A stretch of DNA of 14,189 nucleotides from an uncultured Blautia sp. (GCA_900765525.1 CAAFRY010000010.1:1-14189); one strand, 5' to 3'. Numbered from the stretch's first letter, positions 6,839-14,189 are shown. A program made the numbers and translations. Notes: generated by a model from the sequence alone, not told the origin.

Positions 6839-6921
6839 GTTAGAAGATTTAAGACTTGGGATAAAGTTGAATTATATAGATGTTGGAAAAAGCATGAGAG
6901 AGTAAGAAAGGAAGACGCAAT

Positions 6922-8523
6922 ATGAAAGAAATATTTTTTAAATGGAAAAAGCAGAACATGATTATTTTTTTCTGTATTCTCTGCACCAGCCTATTTCAGG
7001 TAACATCCAGTTCTATGCTGACACAGCTTTTGGACACAGTTCTTATGGGCCAAATTAAGAAGGTAGTGATGATTTTTGCTCTGTTGTTGACTCTGTGGCT
7101 GGGGGCTTTTCTCTTTGAGTTTTTGTATTCGGTTTTGCAGGCAGGAGTAATACGGAAAATTAAGCTAGATTTCCGAGGAAGGGTGACGGCTTACATTGCG
7201 GGCATGGATTATCAAGAATTTAATTCTCGAAAAATAGGGGATTATGTTTCCTGGTATACTAATGATTTTATGCAGCTTGAGCAAAAAGCGTTGGTGCCAT
7301 TCTACGGAATCCAATATAAAGCCTGCTGTCTGACCTTTACCTTCCTGGCCATTGTGAGGATTCATGGTTTGATTGCTGTTTTGATGGCATTAGTAGGATT
7401 GATTCTGGTGGTTTCTCCAAGAATTTTTGCGGGAAGGATACAGAAAGGAGCTGAAAATCTCTCTTTGCAGCAAGAAATATATACAGGAGAGATGAAAGGG
7501 ATTCTGGGAGGCTTTTTGACTGCTAAAGTATTTCAGCGAACTCCTCTTTTTACGGATAAATCGCAAAAGGCCGGGGAAGGGCTGGAAAAGAAAAACTACC
7601 AAATGTCAGTGATAAATGTGCAGGCCCAAACTGTACTGGGAATTCTTAATGTGATGGGACAGTTTGCCTGTACGGCAGTTACAGCTTTGCTTGCGGCTAA
7701 CCAATTGATTTCCTATGGTACAGTTTTAGCTGTAGGGACGCTCAGCGGCTTATTTTTTAATTCTTTTCAGCTGATTGTGGACGACGTTATGACATTGTCT
7801 GCAGGAAAGGTTTTCGTGGGAAAATTCCATTTCACTGAGAAACAACAGGATAACAGGACGCAGCTTCCCTCTGTGAAAAAAGAGATTGAGCTGAAAGATA
7901 TTTCTTATTCATACGGAGATAAGCCGGTCTTGCACCAAGTCTCTATGGTTTTTGAGAAAGGAAAGAAATATGCGCTGTCCGGACCCAGCGGCTGCGGCAA
8001 GTCAACACTTTTGAAATTGATGATAGGCTATTTGAAAGACTATCAAGGTTCCATCACCTTTGACGGAAAAGACCAGAAAGAATTTGCTGAGGATTCTTTG
8101 ACCAGACAGATGGCCTATATTGACCAGAATACCTATCTTTTTCCAGGTACTGTCCGAGAAAATATTACGCTTTTTCAGGATACATACAGCAGTGAAGAAA
8201 TCCGGGAAGCTCTACGCAACAGCGCTTTGGAAGAATTTATGGAGCCCGGGCTGCTGAATAAAGAGGTGGGAGAGGATGGAAAGAATCTGTCAGGAGGACA
8301 GCGACAGCGGGTTGCCATTGCCAGAGCCCTGCTGCAAAAGAAGTCCGTTATCATCATGGATGAGGGAACCTCTGCATTAGACCGGGAAAATGCCAGAATT
8401 GTGGAAGAGCAGCTTTTGCGGAACAAAGAACTTACGGTAATCCTTATCAGCCATAATATTCAAGACCAGATGAAAGGGCTTTTTGACCGTATATACCAGA
8501 TGGGTGAAGGGAAAAATATATAA
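6922..8523 (+). CDS. ABC exporter half-transporter (permease fused to ATPase)
   Basis: Membrane exporter subunit of 533 residues, expected to work as a dimer. About six membrane helices lie in residues 13-290. The C-terminal ATPase shows Walker A GPSGCGKST (354-362), a Q-loop in YIDQNTYLFPGTVREN, signature LSGGQRQRVAIARAL (from 456), Walker B VIIMDE with Asp480 and Glu481, a D-loop SALD and the H-loop His511. All catalytic residues are present, so it should be active. It has no N-terminal C39 peptidase, so it would not cleave a double-glycine leader; the substrate may be leaderless or processed elsewhere. AAAGGAAG lies 7 nt before the ATG. A possible promoter (TTAAGA at 6849, TATATA at 6873, 18-nt spacer) is weak. 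The small ORF just upstream is the natural substrate candidate. A drug or lipid exporter remains possible. Confidence 0.88.
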   Translation: MKEIFFKWKKQNMIIFFCILCTSLFQVTSSSMLTQLLDTVLMGQIKKVVMIFALLLTLWLGAFLFEFLYSVLQAGVIRKIKLDFRGRVTAYIAGMDYQEFNSRKIGDYVSWYTNDFMQLEQKALVPFYGIQYKACCLTFTFLAIVRIHGLIAVLMALVGLILVVSPRIFAGRIQKGAENLSLQQEIYTGEMKGILGGFLTAKVFQRTPLFTDKSQKAGEGLEKKNYQMSVINVQAQTVLGILNVMGQFACTAVTALLAANQLISYGTVLAVGTLSGLFFNSFQLIVDDVMTLSAGKVFVGKFHFTEKQQDNRTQLPSVKKEIELKDISYSYGDKPVLHQVSMVFEKGKKYALSGPSGCGKSTLLKLMIGYLKDYQGSITFDGKDQKEFAEDSLTRQMAYIDQNTYLFPGTVRENITLFQDTYSSEEIREALRNSALEEFMEPGLLNKEVGEDGKNLSGGQRQRVAIARALLQKKSVIIMDEGTSALDRENARIVEEQLLRNKELTVILISHNIQDQMKGLFDRIYQMGEGKNI

Positions 8524-8545
8524 AATAATAATTCAGCTATTCTCC

Positions 8546-8574
8546 TTGATTTTCCTTGGATAAAATCATAAAAT
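8546..8574 (+). promoter_or_regulatory. Sigma-A-type promoter of the citC operon
   Basis: TTGATT (8546-8551), a 17-nt spacer and TAAAAT (8569-8574) match consensus at 4/6 and 5/6 positions. It lies 29 nt before the citC start and makes this gene group independent of the ABC exporter upstream. Confidence 0.65.
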
Positions 8575-8603
8575 AAAACCATCAGGAAACCAGGGAGGAA
8601 CGG

Positions 8604-9689
8604 ATGGACAGAGGAAATTTTTATTTGGAGGAAGGTTTTCCTTTTACCGGGCGCAGGCTGGAGAAGCTGAAGGCTTTTTTAGGAAAAAGCGGATTGGATT
8701 ATGACAGTCAGATTCAGTATTCTGTTATGCTCTGTACCAAAGACGGAAGGCTGGCTGGCTGTGGCTCCAGACAGGATAATGTTTTAAAATGTATTGCTAT
8801 TGAAGATGAATTTCAAGGGGAAGGCCTTTTGCAGGCAGTGGTTACGGAACTGATGAAGAATGCCTGTCAGGAAGGCTTTCCCCATTTGTTTTTGTTTACC
8901 AAACCCCAGTATCGGGAAATTTTCGGAGACATGGGGTTCTATTATGTGATGGATACCAGGAATATGCTTCTTATGGAGAACAGAAGAGAGGGAATCCGGG
9001 AATACGTGAAAAAAGAGGCGGAACCCTTTCAGAGAGATGAAAGAAAGCCTGTGGGTGCCATTGTCATGAATGCTAATCCTTTTACTAAAGGGCACAGATA
9101 CCTTATCCGGCAGGCGGCCAGAGATTGCCGGCTGCTTCATGTGTTTGTACTGTCCCAGGACGCTTCAGAATTTCCCTCTCAGGTAAGACTGAAGCTGGTG
9201 CAGGAGGGCTGCCGGGATTTAGAAGGTGTGTACGTCCATGGTAGTTCGAAATATTTGATTTCCCATGCCACCTTTCCGGATTATTTTTTAAAGGACAAAG
9301 CAAATGCCTCGGACCAGGCGGCAGTGCTGGATTTGAAAATTTTCGGCGTGTATTTTAAAGAGGCTTTTCATATTGAGCGGCGGTATGTGGGAGAGGAACC
9401 TTTCTCCACCATTACCAGACTTTATAATGAGCAGATGAAAAAATTACTGCCGGGATACGGTATAGAGGTAGTGGAAATACCACGAGCCAGGGCGGAGGAT
9501 AAAATTATCAGCGCAACCCTGGTGCGGGAAAAATTCCTGGAGGGGAAATTGGAAGAAGTAGAAAAGCTGGTACCTGCTTCCACCTACGGGTATTTGGCCT
9601 CACGGGAAGGGCAGGCTTTAAGAGAAACACTTCTTGAAAAAGCTGGTCTTTCCCGGGGATTTGAAGAATTCCAGAGGGACAGGTTATGA
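8604..9689 (+). CDS. citC: [Citrate (pro-3S)-lyase] ligase
   Basis: Acetate:SH-citrate lyase ligase: uses ATP to acetylate the thiol of the phosphoribosyl-dephospho-CoA group on the lyase acyl carrier subunit, activating the enzyme. The 361-residue length fits the family (about 350). Residues about 1-130 look like a GNAT-type domain. The catalytic nucleotidyltransferase part has NANPFTKGH (156-164, HIGH-like with His164) and ISATLVR (302-308), the ISSTxxR-type signature. GGGAGGA lies 4 nt before the ATG. The stop overlaps the next start as ATGA, so CitC and CitX-CitG are translationally coupled. The lyase subunits citD, citE and citF, normally adjacent, are absent from this window. Confidence 0.92.
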   Translation: MDRGNFYLEEGFPFTGRRLEKLKAFLGKSGLDYDSQIQYSVMLCTKDGRLAGCGSRQDNVLKCIAIEDEFQGEGLLQAVVTELMKNACQEGFPHLFLFTKPQYREIFGDMGFYYVMDTRNMLLMENRREGIREYVKKEAEPFQRDERKPVGAIVMNANPFTKGHRYLIRQAARDCRLLHVFVLSQDASEFPSQVRLKLVQEGCRDLEGVYVHGSSKYLISHATFPDYFLKDKANASDQAAVLDLKIFGVYFKEAFHIERRYVGEEPFSTITRLYNEQMKKLLPGYGIEVVEIPRARAEDKIISATLVREKFLEGKLEEVEKLVPASTYGYLASREGQALRETLLEKAGLSRGFEEFQRDRL

Positions 9690-11185
9690 GAAGGGAAGTT
9701 TGGTGCAGGGGAAAAGAAGCTTCTATGACAGAAATTTTAGATGCCAGAGAGAAGCGAAGCCAGATACAGCAGGAGCTTTTAGCTAAGGGAGGAGAAACAC
9801 TGGTAAGCTTTACCCTGAATATTCCCGGGCCGGTGAAAACCTTTCCTCTGGCAGAATGGAGCTTTTTTGTGGGAGAGAGCCTGATTGAACATGTGCTGGA
9901 AGCACAGAAAACAGAGCTTTTGGAAAAAAGAGAGAGCCGGGAACATACCGGATACCAGGCTTTCTACAGAGTCCAGGGTTCCCCTTATGTTGTGAAAAGA
10001 GCCTTGTGTCTGGAGGAGGAAAGTCATCCTTTGGGCCGGCTTTTTGATTTTGACGTGTTGGATAAAAAGGGAAGAAAAATTTCCAGACAGGAGCTGGGCT
10101 TTCCGGAGCGGCTCTGCCTGCTTTGCGGCAGGCCGGCTTTTTTCTGCGGCCGTTCCAGAAGGCATAGTGCGGCAGAGCTTATGGAAAAAGTTACGGCCGT
10201 GATGGGAAATTTTTATCAGGAGCAAAAGGCCGCCCAATTGGGAAGGCTTATGGAAAAGGCTCTGTTATGGGAAGTAGATACCACCTTAAAACCCGGCCTT
10301 GTGGACCGGGTTCACAGAGGCGCTCATAAGGATATGGAGAGAAAACATTTTGTGGCCAGCGCCCGGGCCCTGGTTCCATATTTTACCTGCTGCGCCAGGG
10401 AGGGACTGGATTTTTCACAAAAGCCGGAAGATTTAGAGCAGCTTTTTCCAAAACTTCGGAACCTGGGGCAGGAGGCGGAGAAAACCATGCTTCAGGCTAC
10501 AGGAGGGGTGAATACCCATAAGGGGATGATATTTTCCGGGGGAATCTTCTGCGCTGTTGCCGGATATGAGGCAGGATACTGGGGAGATAAAATATTTAGC
10601 CGGAATATTTTAGAGGAGAGCAGACCTGCGGAACAAATATTTGAAAGACAGAACGCAGAGCCTGTGTCCCACAAAAACCACGAAATTATTGGAATAGAAA
10701 AAGCCCGGGTATATGGCCGGCTGTGCCGCCATATGATGAAGCATATTCTGGAGGATTATGAGTGCAGGAAAAAAGGGGGAAAAAAGGAAGAAGAGAAAAG
10801 ACCCAGCAACGGAGAAATGCTGTATGAGAAATACGGTATCCGGGGTGTACGGGGAGAAGCCTTTCTGGGATTCCCCCATGTCCTGGAGGAAGGACTGCCC
10901 TATTTTGAGAACCTTTTAGATAAAGGCTTTTCCCTCAATGATGCCGGACTTTTGGTATTGCTTTATTATATTGCAAATACAGAAGATACCAATATTATCA
11001 GCCGTTCAGATTATGAAACCGCAGAGAAAATCAAGAGAGTTCTGAAGAAATTCCTGGACCGGAAGGACTACAGGAAGCAGCTGGAAATTCTGCCTGCACT
11101 GGACGCCTATTTTGTAAAGCACAATATCAGTCCGGGAGGAAGTGCAGATATGCTGGCTTTGACCTATTTTTTGCACTTGTTATGA
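9686..11185 (+). CDS. citXG: Fused CitX-CitG: holo-citrate-lyase synthase and triphosphoribosyl-dephospho-CoA synthase
   Basis: Bifunctional enzyme of 499 residues for the citrate lyase prosthetic group. CitG makes 2'-(5''-triphosphoribosyl)-3'-dephospho-CoA from ATP and dephospho-CoA; CitX transfers it to the acyl carrier protein CitD. The N-terminal part (about 14-180) is CitX-like, with GRLFDFDVLD (117-126) and a CLLC...FFCGRSRRH motif. The C-terminal part (about 190-499) is CitG-like, with HRGAHKD, GGVNTHKG (273-280) and the ending ISPGGSADMLALTYFL. Separate enzymes are about 180 and 290 residues, so both seem complete; such fusions are known in other bacteria. The ATG at 9686 overlaps the citC stop and has GAGGG 8 nt upstream; ATG 9725, 13 codons later, fits the domain start but has a poorly spaced ribosome binding site. 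Confidence 0.92.
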   Translation: MRREVWCRGKEASMTEILDAREKRSQIQQELLAKGGETLVSFTLNIPGPVKTFPLAEWSFFVGESLIEHVLEAQKTELLEKRESREHTGYQAFYRVQGSPYVVKRALCLEEESHPLGRLFDFDVLDKKGRKISRQELGFPERLCLLCGRPAFFCGRSRRHSAAELMEKVTAVMGNFYQEQKAAQLGRLMEKALLWEVDTTLKPGLVDRVHRGAHKDMERKHFVASARALVPYFTCCAREGLDFSQKPEDLEQLFPKLRNLGQEAEKTMLQATGGVNTHKGMIFSGGIFCAVAGYEAGYWGDKIFSRNILEESRPAEQIFERQNAEPVSHKNHEIIGIEKARVYGRLCRHMMKHILEDYECRKKGGKKEEEKRPSNGEMLYEKYGIRGVRGEAFLGFPHVLEEGLPYFENLLDKGFSLNDAGLLVLLYYIANTEDTNIISRSDYETAEKIKRVLKKFLDRKDYRKQLEILPALDAYFVKHNISPGGSADMLALTYFLHLL

Positions 11186-11297
11186 AAGTTCTGAACGTGC
11201 CTGACGGATGGCAAGTCTGCTGCACAGATTCACGGACATAGGACAGGCAAGACGGGTATATCCATTACGGAAAACAGAGACGAAGAAGGGAGCGGAA

Positions 11298-12257
11298 ATG
11301 ATGAAGCTGCATCTTTTAAGGGAGGAGAATTTAGCCCAGGAAATGGAAAGCAGGGTAAAGCCCTGTTTTCAGGCTTATGGAAGGGAAAAATATTATTTCA
11401 GGGAAAAAGGACGTGGGATTTTTTGCCTGTCCTGTCACAATCCCCATCCCAAAGGCGTAATTTTGATTTCTCATGGGTTTTGTGAGAGTGGGGAAAAATA
11501 CAGGGAGCTGGCCTACTACTTTTTTCAGGCAGGATATTCTACCTATATTCCGGAACACTGCGGCCATGGCCATTCTTATCGTCTGACCGGAGCTTACAGC
11601 AAGGTCCATATTGACAGCTATGAGCGGTATGCCAGGGATTTAGCCTATGTGGCCTACCATGCCAGAAAGGAAAATCACGGACTTCCCCTGTATCTTTTCG
11701 GCCATTCCATGGGCGGAGCTATTGCCGGCATTACCCTGGGCAGGTGCCCCGGTATGTTCCGGAAGGCCATACTAAATGCACCTATGATTTTGCAGAGGAC
11801 AGACCCTTTTCCTCCGGTCTTCGCTCACAGTGTAGCTTATCTTATGTGCAAAATGGGAAAGGGAGAAAAATTCGCTGTAGGACAGCATGCCTTTCAGGAT
11901 GATGAGTGCTTTGAGGAGAGCTGCTGTATGTCCAGAGCCAGGTTTGATTATTACTATAAAATAAAGCAAAAAGAACCTTTGCTGCAAAACAGCGGGGCAA
12001 GCTACAGCTGGGGGCTGGAGGCCTACCGGATGAGCCATGAGCTTCTGAAAACATCCTGCCGCAGCATTTCTATACCGGTTCTGCTGTTTCAGGCAGAGCT
12101 GGATACCCTGGTGTATCCCGGTCCGCAAGAGAAATTTGTGAGACGTCTGCCAAAAGGAAAGCTTGTGCGGGTGCTGGCAAAGCATGAAATATACCGCAGC
12201 GAAAACCTAATTTTAAAGAAATACTTAGGGAAGGTGATTCAGTTTTATGAAGGATAA
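11298..12257 (+). CDS. Alpha/beta hydrolase, monoglyceride lipase or lysophospholipase-like
   Basis: Serine hydrolase of 319 residues with the full catalytic triad: nucleophile Ser137 in GHSMGG, Asp269 in AELDTLV and His296 in AKHEIYRSE. The ISHGFCESGEKYRELAYYF region forms the oxyanion hole and resembles the HGxxEhsxrY pattern of monoacylglycerol lipases and lysophospholipases (Hydrolase_4). There is no signal peptide, so it is probably cytoplasmic; the substrate is unknown. Start: an open frame extends upstream to an ATG at 11208 without a good ribosome binding site, whereas AAGGGAG lies 5 nt before ATG 11298 (a second ATG follows at 11301). The 112 nt after citXG hold no clear terminator or promoter, so it may be read with the citC operon. 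A citrate-related role is not evident. Confidence 0.85.
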   Translation: MMKLHLLREENLAQEMESRVKPCFQAYGREKYYFREKGRGIFCLSCHNPHPKGVILISHGFCESGEKYRELAYYFFQAGYSTYIPEHCGHGHSYRLTGAYSKVHIDSYERYARDLAYVAYHARKENHGLPLYLFGHSMGGAIAGITLGRCPGMFRKAILNAPMILQRTDPFPPVFAHSVAYLMCKMGKGEKFAVGQHAFQDDECFEESCCMSRARFDYYYKIKQKEPLLQNSGASYSWGLEAYRMSHELLKTSCRSISIPVLLFQAELDTLVYPGPQEKFVRRLPKGKLVRVLAKHEIYRSENLILKKYLGKVIQFYEG

Positions 12258-12280
12258 ATATATTGTAGGAGGACAGCGAT

Positions 12281-12865
12281 ATGAAGCAGGAAATCATTAT
12301 CAGAAAACAGGAAGATTTTAAGGTTTCTCAGTGGTCCGGCGGGGATACCACGGAATTGTATCTCTACCCGGAAGAGGGAAGCTATAAAGGAGGAGACTTC
12401 ATGGTGCGAATCAGCAGCGCCACGGTAGAGACTGAGAAATCGGATTTTACCAGCCTGCCGGGAGTGAAAAGGTATCTCATGATTTTTCAGGGACATTTAG
12501 ACATGATTCACGGCCAGGAAGAAAAGGTATCTTTAGAGCCCTATGAGGTGGATGAATTTGACGGAGGAGTGCCGACTACCAGTTTTGGACAGGTGGTAGA
12601 CTTTAATCTGATGTTAAAGAACAAGGCCCGGGGAAAGATGGAAGCTCTTTGTCTGGAACCCGGAGAGGAAAGAGAAATCTGTCCCCAGCCGGGAGAAAAC
12701 TTTCTGGCTGTTTATGTAAAAGAGGGTCAGGCAGTTGTTCAGGAAAAAACTGTGCAGGAAAATCAGCTTGCTCTGCTTTTTGGCTGGGAAGATAAAGTAA
12801 GAATAGAAAATCCGGGAGAGGCGGAATCCAAAATGGGAGTCTGCAGAGTCGGGCTTCCGGTTTGA
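12281..12865 (+). CDS. HutD-family cupin-like protein
   Basis: Protein of 194 residues that matches the HutD/Ves family, a bicupin-like fold. Family landmarks are WSGGDTTEL (18-26), VRISSATVE followed by SDFTSLPGVKRYLMIFQG, and FDGGVPTTSFG with VVDFNLM. In pseudomonads HutD is tied to histidine utilisation, where it has been proposed to act as a governor binding a pathway metabolite; E. coli Ves is induced in the cold. No hut gene is present here, so the name hutD should not be taken as function. GGAGG sits at good spacing before the ATG, 23 nt after the hydrolase gene, so the two are probably co-transcribed. A MITE-like element begins 7 nt after its stop and may provide its terminator. Confidence 0.88.
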   Translation: MKQEIIIRKQEDFKVSQWSGGDTTELYLYPEEGSYKGGDFMVRISSATVETEKSDFTSLPGVKRYLMIFQGHLDMIHGQEEKVSLEPYEVDEFDGGVPTTSFGQVVDFNLMLKNKARGKMEALCLEPGEEREICPQPGENFLAVYVKEGQAVVQEKTVQENQLALLFGWEDKVRIENPGEAESKMGVCRVGLPV

Positions 12866-12871
12866 ATTTTC

Positions 12872-13022
12872 AGGGGCTGCCGCATTAAACGGAATTTGCG
12901 AATATTTATACATTTTATTGCTCAGTCTGCGTTGCTTTGAGCCTAAGGTCTCGAAGCTGTACTTGACAAATTTGCATAAAATGTATAAATATTCTCCATA
13001 TATGTTTAATGCCGCAGCCCCT
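12872..13022. mobile_element. MITE-like inverted-repeat element, possibly IS1182-type ends
   Basis: An element of about 151 bp with outer arms AGGGGCTGC-C-GCATTAAAC (12872-12890) and the complementary 13004-13022, paired except for one central C-C mismatch. An inner perfect 19-bp repeat lies at 12900-12918 and 12976-12994 (the AT-rich GAATATTTATACATTTTAT arm). It has no ORF. Ends of the GGGGCTGYCGCA type recall those of IS1182-family elements; this is from memory and unchecked. No target duplication is evident (TTTTCA left, TTCTTT right). It fills the gap between two convergent genes, and on the plus strand the right arm is followed by TTCTTTTTT, so it can also act as the terminator of the hutD-family gene. 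Confidence 0.6.
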
Positions 13023-13028
13023 TCTTTT

Positions 13029-14060
13029 TTAAAACAGTGAAATTACAGACTGTCGTTCCACAATATCCACATCCATGACAATCCTGGAAGGGGAAGAGAG
13101 ATGACCGGTGCGTATTTTTTCCAATAGCATACGGGTACACTTCAAAGCCTTGCCGGGTATGTCCTGGGAGATAGAAGTCAGCTTAGGGGTGGTGTACTGA
13201 CAGAGCCGCAGATTATCATAGCCAATAATAGATAAGTCTACCGGAATCCGGTAACCGCCCAGCTTAGCCCCCTCCATGACTCCAATAGCGCAGATGTCAG
13301 CAGTAGTTACTGCGGCCGATATTTCATTTTTGGAAGCTGCGATTTTTTTTCCGGCCTCCAGCCCCCCTTCATAGGTGGGGGGATAGTAGTAAACATATTC
13401 CGGCCGGAATGGAATCTGACTTTCCTCCAGGGCGGTGCGGTATCCCTCAAACCTTCGGGTAAGCAAAGGGTTATCTCTGTAATCTGCAACAAAGGCAATG
13501 TGAGTATGGCCGTGGTTTATCATATATTTGGTAGACAGATACAGGCCCTGGGTATCGTCAGAAGAAACATCGATTAGCCCGGGAATATCCAAGTCACTGT
13601 CAAATATGGCTACAGGACATTTGGAAGAATGGATAAAAGGCTGCAGGTATTCTTCCTTATCCGGGTACAGAAAAATTACCCCGTCCACATTCCAGTTCCG
13701 AAACAGTTTCGTCATATCTTCTTTTCTTGAGATAGAGCGTACCATGGTAAAATAGCCTTCCCGGCGCAGCTCCATTTCAATGGTTCCAATCATAGTGCTG
13801 ATATAAGGATTCTCCAGGTGATTGACATCCATATAATCATTGTCATGAGGGGAAATAATGATGCCGATAATATTGGAAACCTTATTGGTCAGGGAACGGG
13901 CGCTAAGATTGGGAACATAGCCGCATTCCTCAATCAATGCATTTATTTTGCGGATGGTCTGGGCGGATACCCGGTTATTTTTACCGTTAATCACATTGGA
14001 AACCGTCATAATACTTACTCCGGCTTTTTCTGCAATATCTTTTAAACGAACTTCACTCAT
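13029..14060 (-). CDS. LacI-family transcriptional regulator
   Basis: Repressor or activator of 343 residues. Residues 4-58 form the LacI helix-turn-helix and hinge helix (RLKDIAEKAGVSIMTVSNVING, with hinge GYVPNLSARSL). Residues about 62-343 form a periplasmic-binding-protein-like sensor with IIGIIIS, GVIFLYP, HTHIAFV, TRRFEGYRTAL and DLSIIGYDN. Family members usually sense a sugar or sugar derivative; the effector here cannot be read from the sequence. GGTGA lies 6 nt before the ATG. The gene runs convergently to the HutD-family gene, and its target is more likely the divergent gene beyond the right edge of the window or the regulator itself. The stop codon is 7 nt from the MITE-like element. 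Confidence 0.93.
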   Translation of the reverse strand: MSEVRLKDIAEKAGVSIMTVSNVINGKNNRVSAQTIRKINALIEECGYVPNLSARSLTNKVSNIIGIIISPHDNDYMDVNHLENPYISTMIGTIEMELRREGYFTMVRSISRKEDMTKLFRNWNVDGVIFLYPDKEEYLQPFIHSSKCPVAIFDSDLDIPGLIDVSSDDTQGLYLSTKYMINHGHTHIAFVADYRDNPLLTRRFEGYRTALEESQIPFRPEYVYYYPPTYEGGLEAGKKIAASKNEISAAVTTADICAIGVMEGAKLGGYRIPVDLSIIGYDNLRLCQYTTPKLTSISQDIPGKALKCTRMLLEKIRTGHLSSPSRIVMDVDIVERQSVISLF

Positions 14061-14116
14061 TTCTTCACCAGCTTTCTGAACATATTTTCCACAAATTTAA
14101 AAGATATAATAAACCC

Positions 14117-14149
14117 ACTTAGTAAACAAAAAAAGCAAGTTTATAAAGT
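14117..14149. promoter_or_regulatory. Candidate operator in the LacI-family promoter region
   Basis: ACTTAGTAAAC (14117-14127) and GTTTATAAAGT (14139-14149) are inverted repeats matching at 9 of 11 positions, spaced by 11 nt. They lie in the AT-rich 129 nt upstream of the regulator, where an autoregulatory site or promoter is expected. The spacing is wider than in classical LacI operators (adjacent half-sites with a central CG), so the assignment is weak. Confidence 0.25.
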
Positions 14150-14189
14150 GATAAATGTAGTTTAAAAACAAAAAATCTATACTACAAAA

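Noticed and set aside
6703..6921. A riboswitch or T-box before the ABC gene
   Set aside because: No T-box sequence, specifier arrangement or known aptamer motif was recognised; the structure present is explained by the two hairpins described.
9779..10237. Minus-strand open frame of about 150 codons inside citXG
   Set aside because: The plus-strand frame carries clear CitX motifs; the antisense product has no domain and no ribosome binding site was sought or needed to explain it.
11208..11297. Upstream ATG extending the alpha/beta hydrolase by 30 residues
   Set aside because: No good ribosome binding site before it and the added residues look non-conserved; ATG 11298 has AAGGGAG at proper spacing.
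8604..12865. Calling the whole group a citrate fermentation operon
   Set aside because: Only the activation enzymes are present; no lyase subunits, citrate transporter or oxaloacetate decarboxylase are seen, and the last two genes have no known link to citrate.
13029..14060. LacI-family protein as regulator of the citC-to-hutD group
   Set aside because: It is convergent to that group and separated by a MITE-like element; its promoter faces the right edge of the window, so a target there is more likely.
1..14189. CRISPR array, tRNA, rRNA, phage or plasmid genes
   Set aside because: No regularly spaced repeats, no tRNA-like cloverleaf or CCA end, and no replication, capsid, integrase or transposase gene were found.

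Overview
The window looks like chromosomal DNA of a spore-forming, low-to-moderate-GC Gram-positive anaerobe of the class Clostridia, most probably Lachnospiraceae. The reasons are a CwlC-type sporulation amidase, a small alarmone synthetase, a DUF5685-like protein beside a J-domain protein with a cysteine-rich tail, strong AGGAGG-like ribosome binding sites and short or overlapping gene junctions. The genus is not fixed by the sequence. Fifteen coding regions are supported, one of them a 28-codon ORF. No rRNA, tRNA, CRISPR array or transposase gene was seen.

Layout. (1) 1-2654: a SPOR-domain amidase on the minus strand; a single-pass membrane protein on the plus strand; and a convergent RelP/YwaC-like (p)ppGpp synthetase on the minus strand, with a repeat-like bidirectional terminator between the last two. 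(2) 2655-4756: three overlapping genes (DUF5685-like protein, J-domain protein with an eight-cysteine tail, polytopic membrane protein) ending at a good intrinsic terminator. (3) 4809-8523: two tandem, translationally coupled helix-turn-helix/TPR-like regulators resembling the RRNPP class, a 25-bp hairpin, a 28-codon ORF with a strong ribosome binding site, and a six-TM ABC exporter half-transporter without a peptidase domain. This is the most interesting part: it has the parts list of a peptide export and sensing module. The middle of it is visibly AT-richer than its flanks. (4) 8546-12865: a well-formed promoter, citrate lyase ligase citC, a fused citX-citG protein, an alpha/beta hydrolase and a HutD-family protein, all on the plus strand. 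The citrate lyase subunit genes citD, citE and citF are not in the window. (5) 12872-14189: a MITE-like inverted-repeat element between convergent genes, then a LacI-family repressor on the minus strand whose promoter region reaches the window edge.

How the genes may work together. The DUF5685/J-domain/membrane trio is probably one co-translated unit, perhaps delivering Hsp70 to a membrane client; that role is inferred. In region 3 a plausible model is that the short peptide is exported by the adjacent ABC protein and sensed by one or both regulators; only the gene order and motifs are observed. CitC and CitX-CitG build and acetylate the citrate lyase prosthetic group, so they must serve a lyase encoded elsewhere or be relics.
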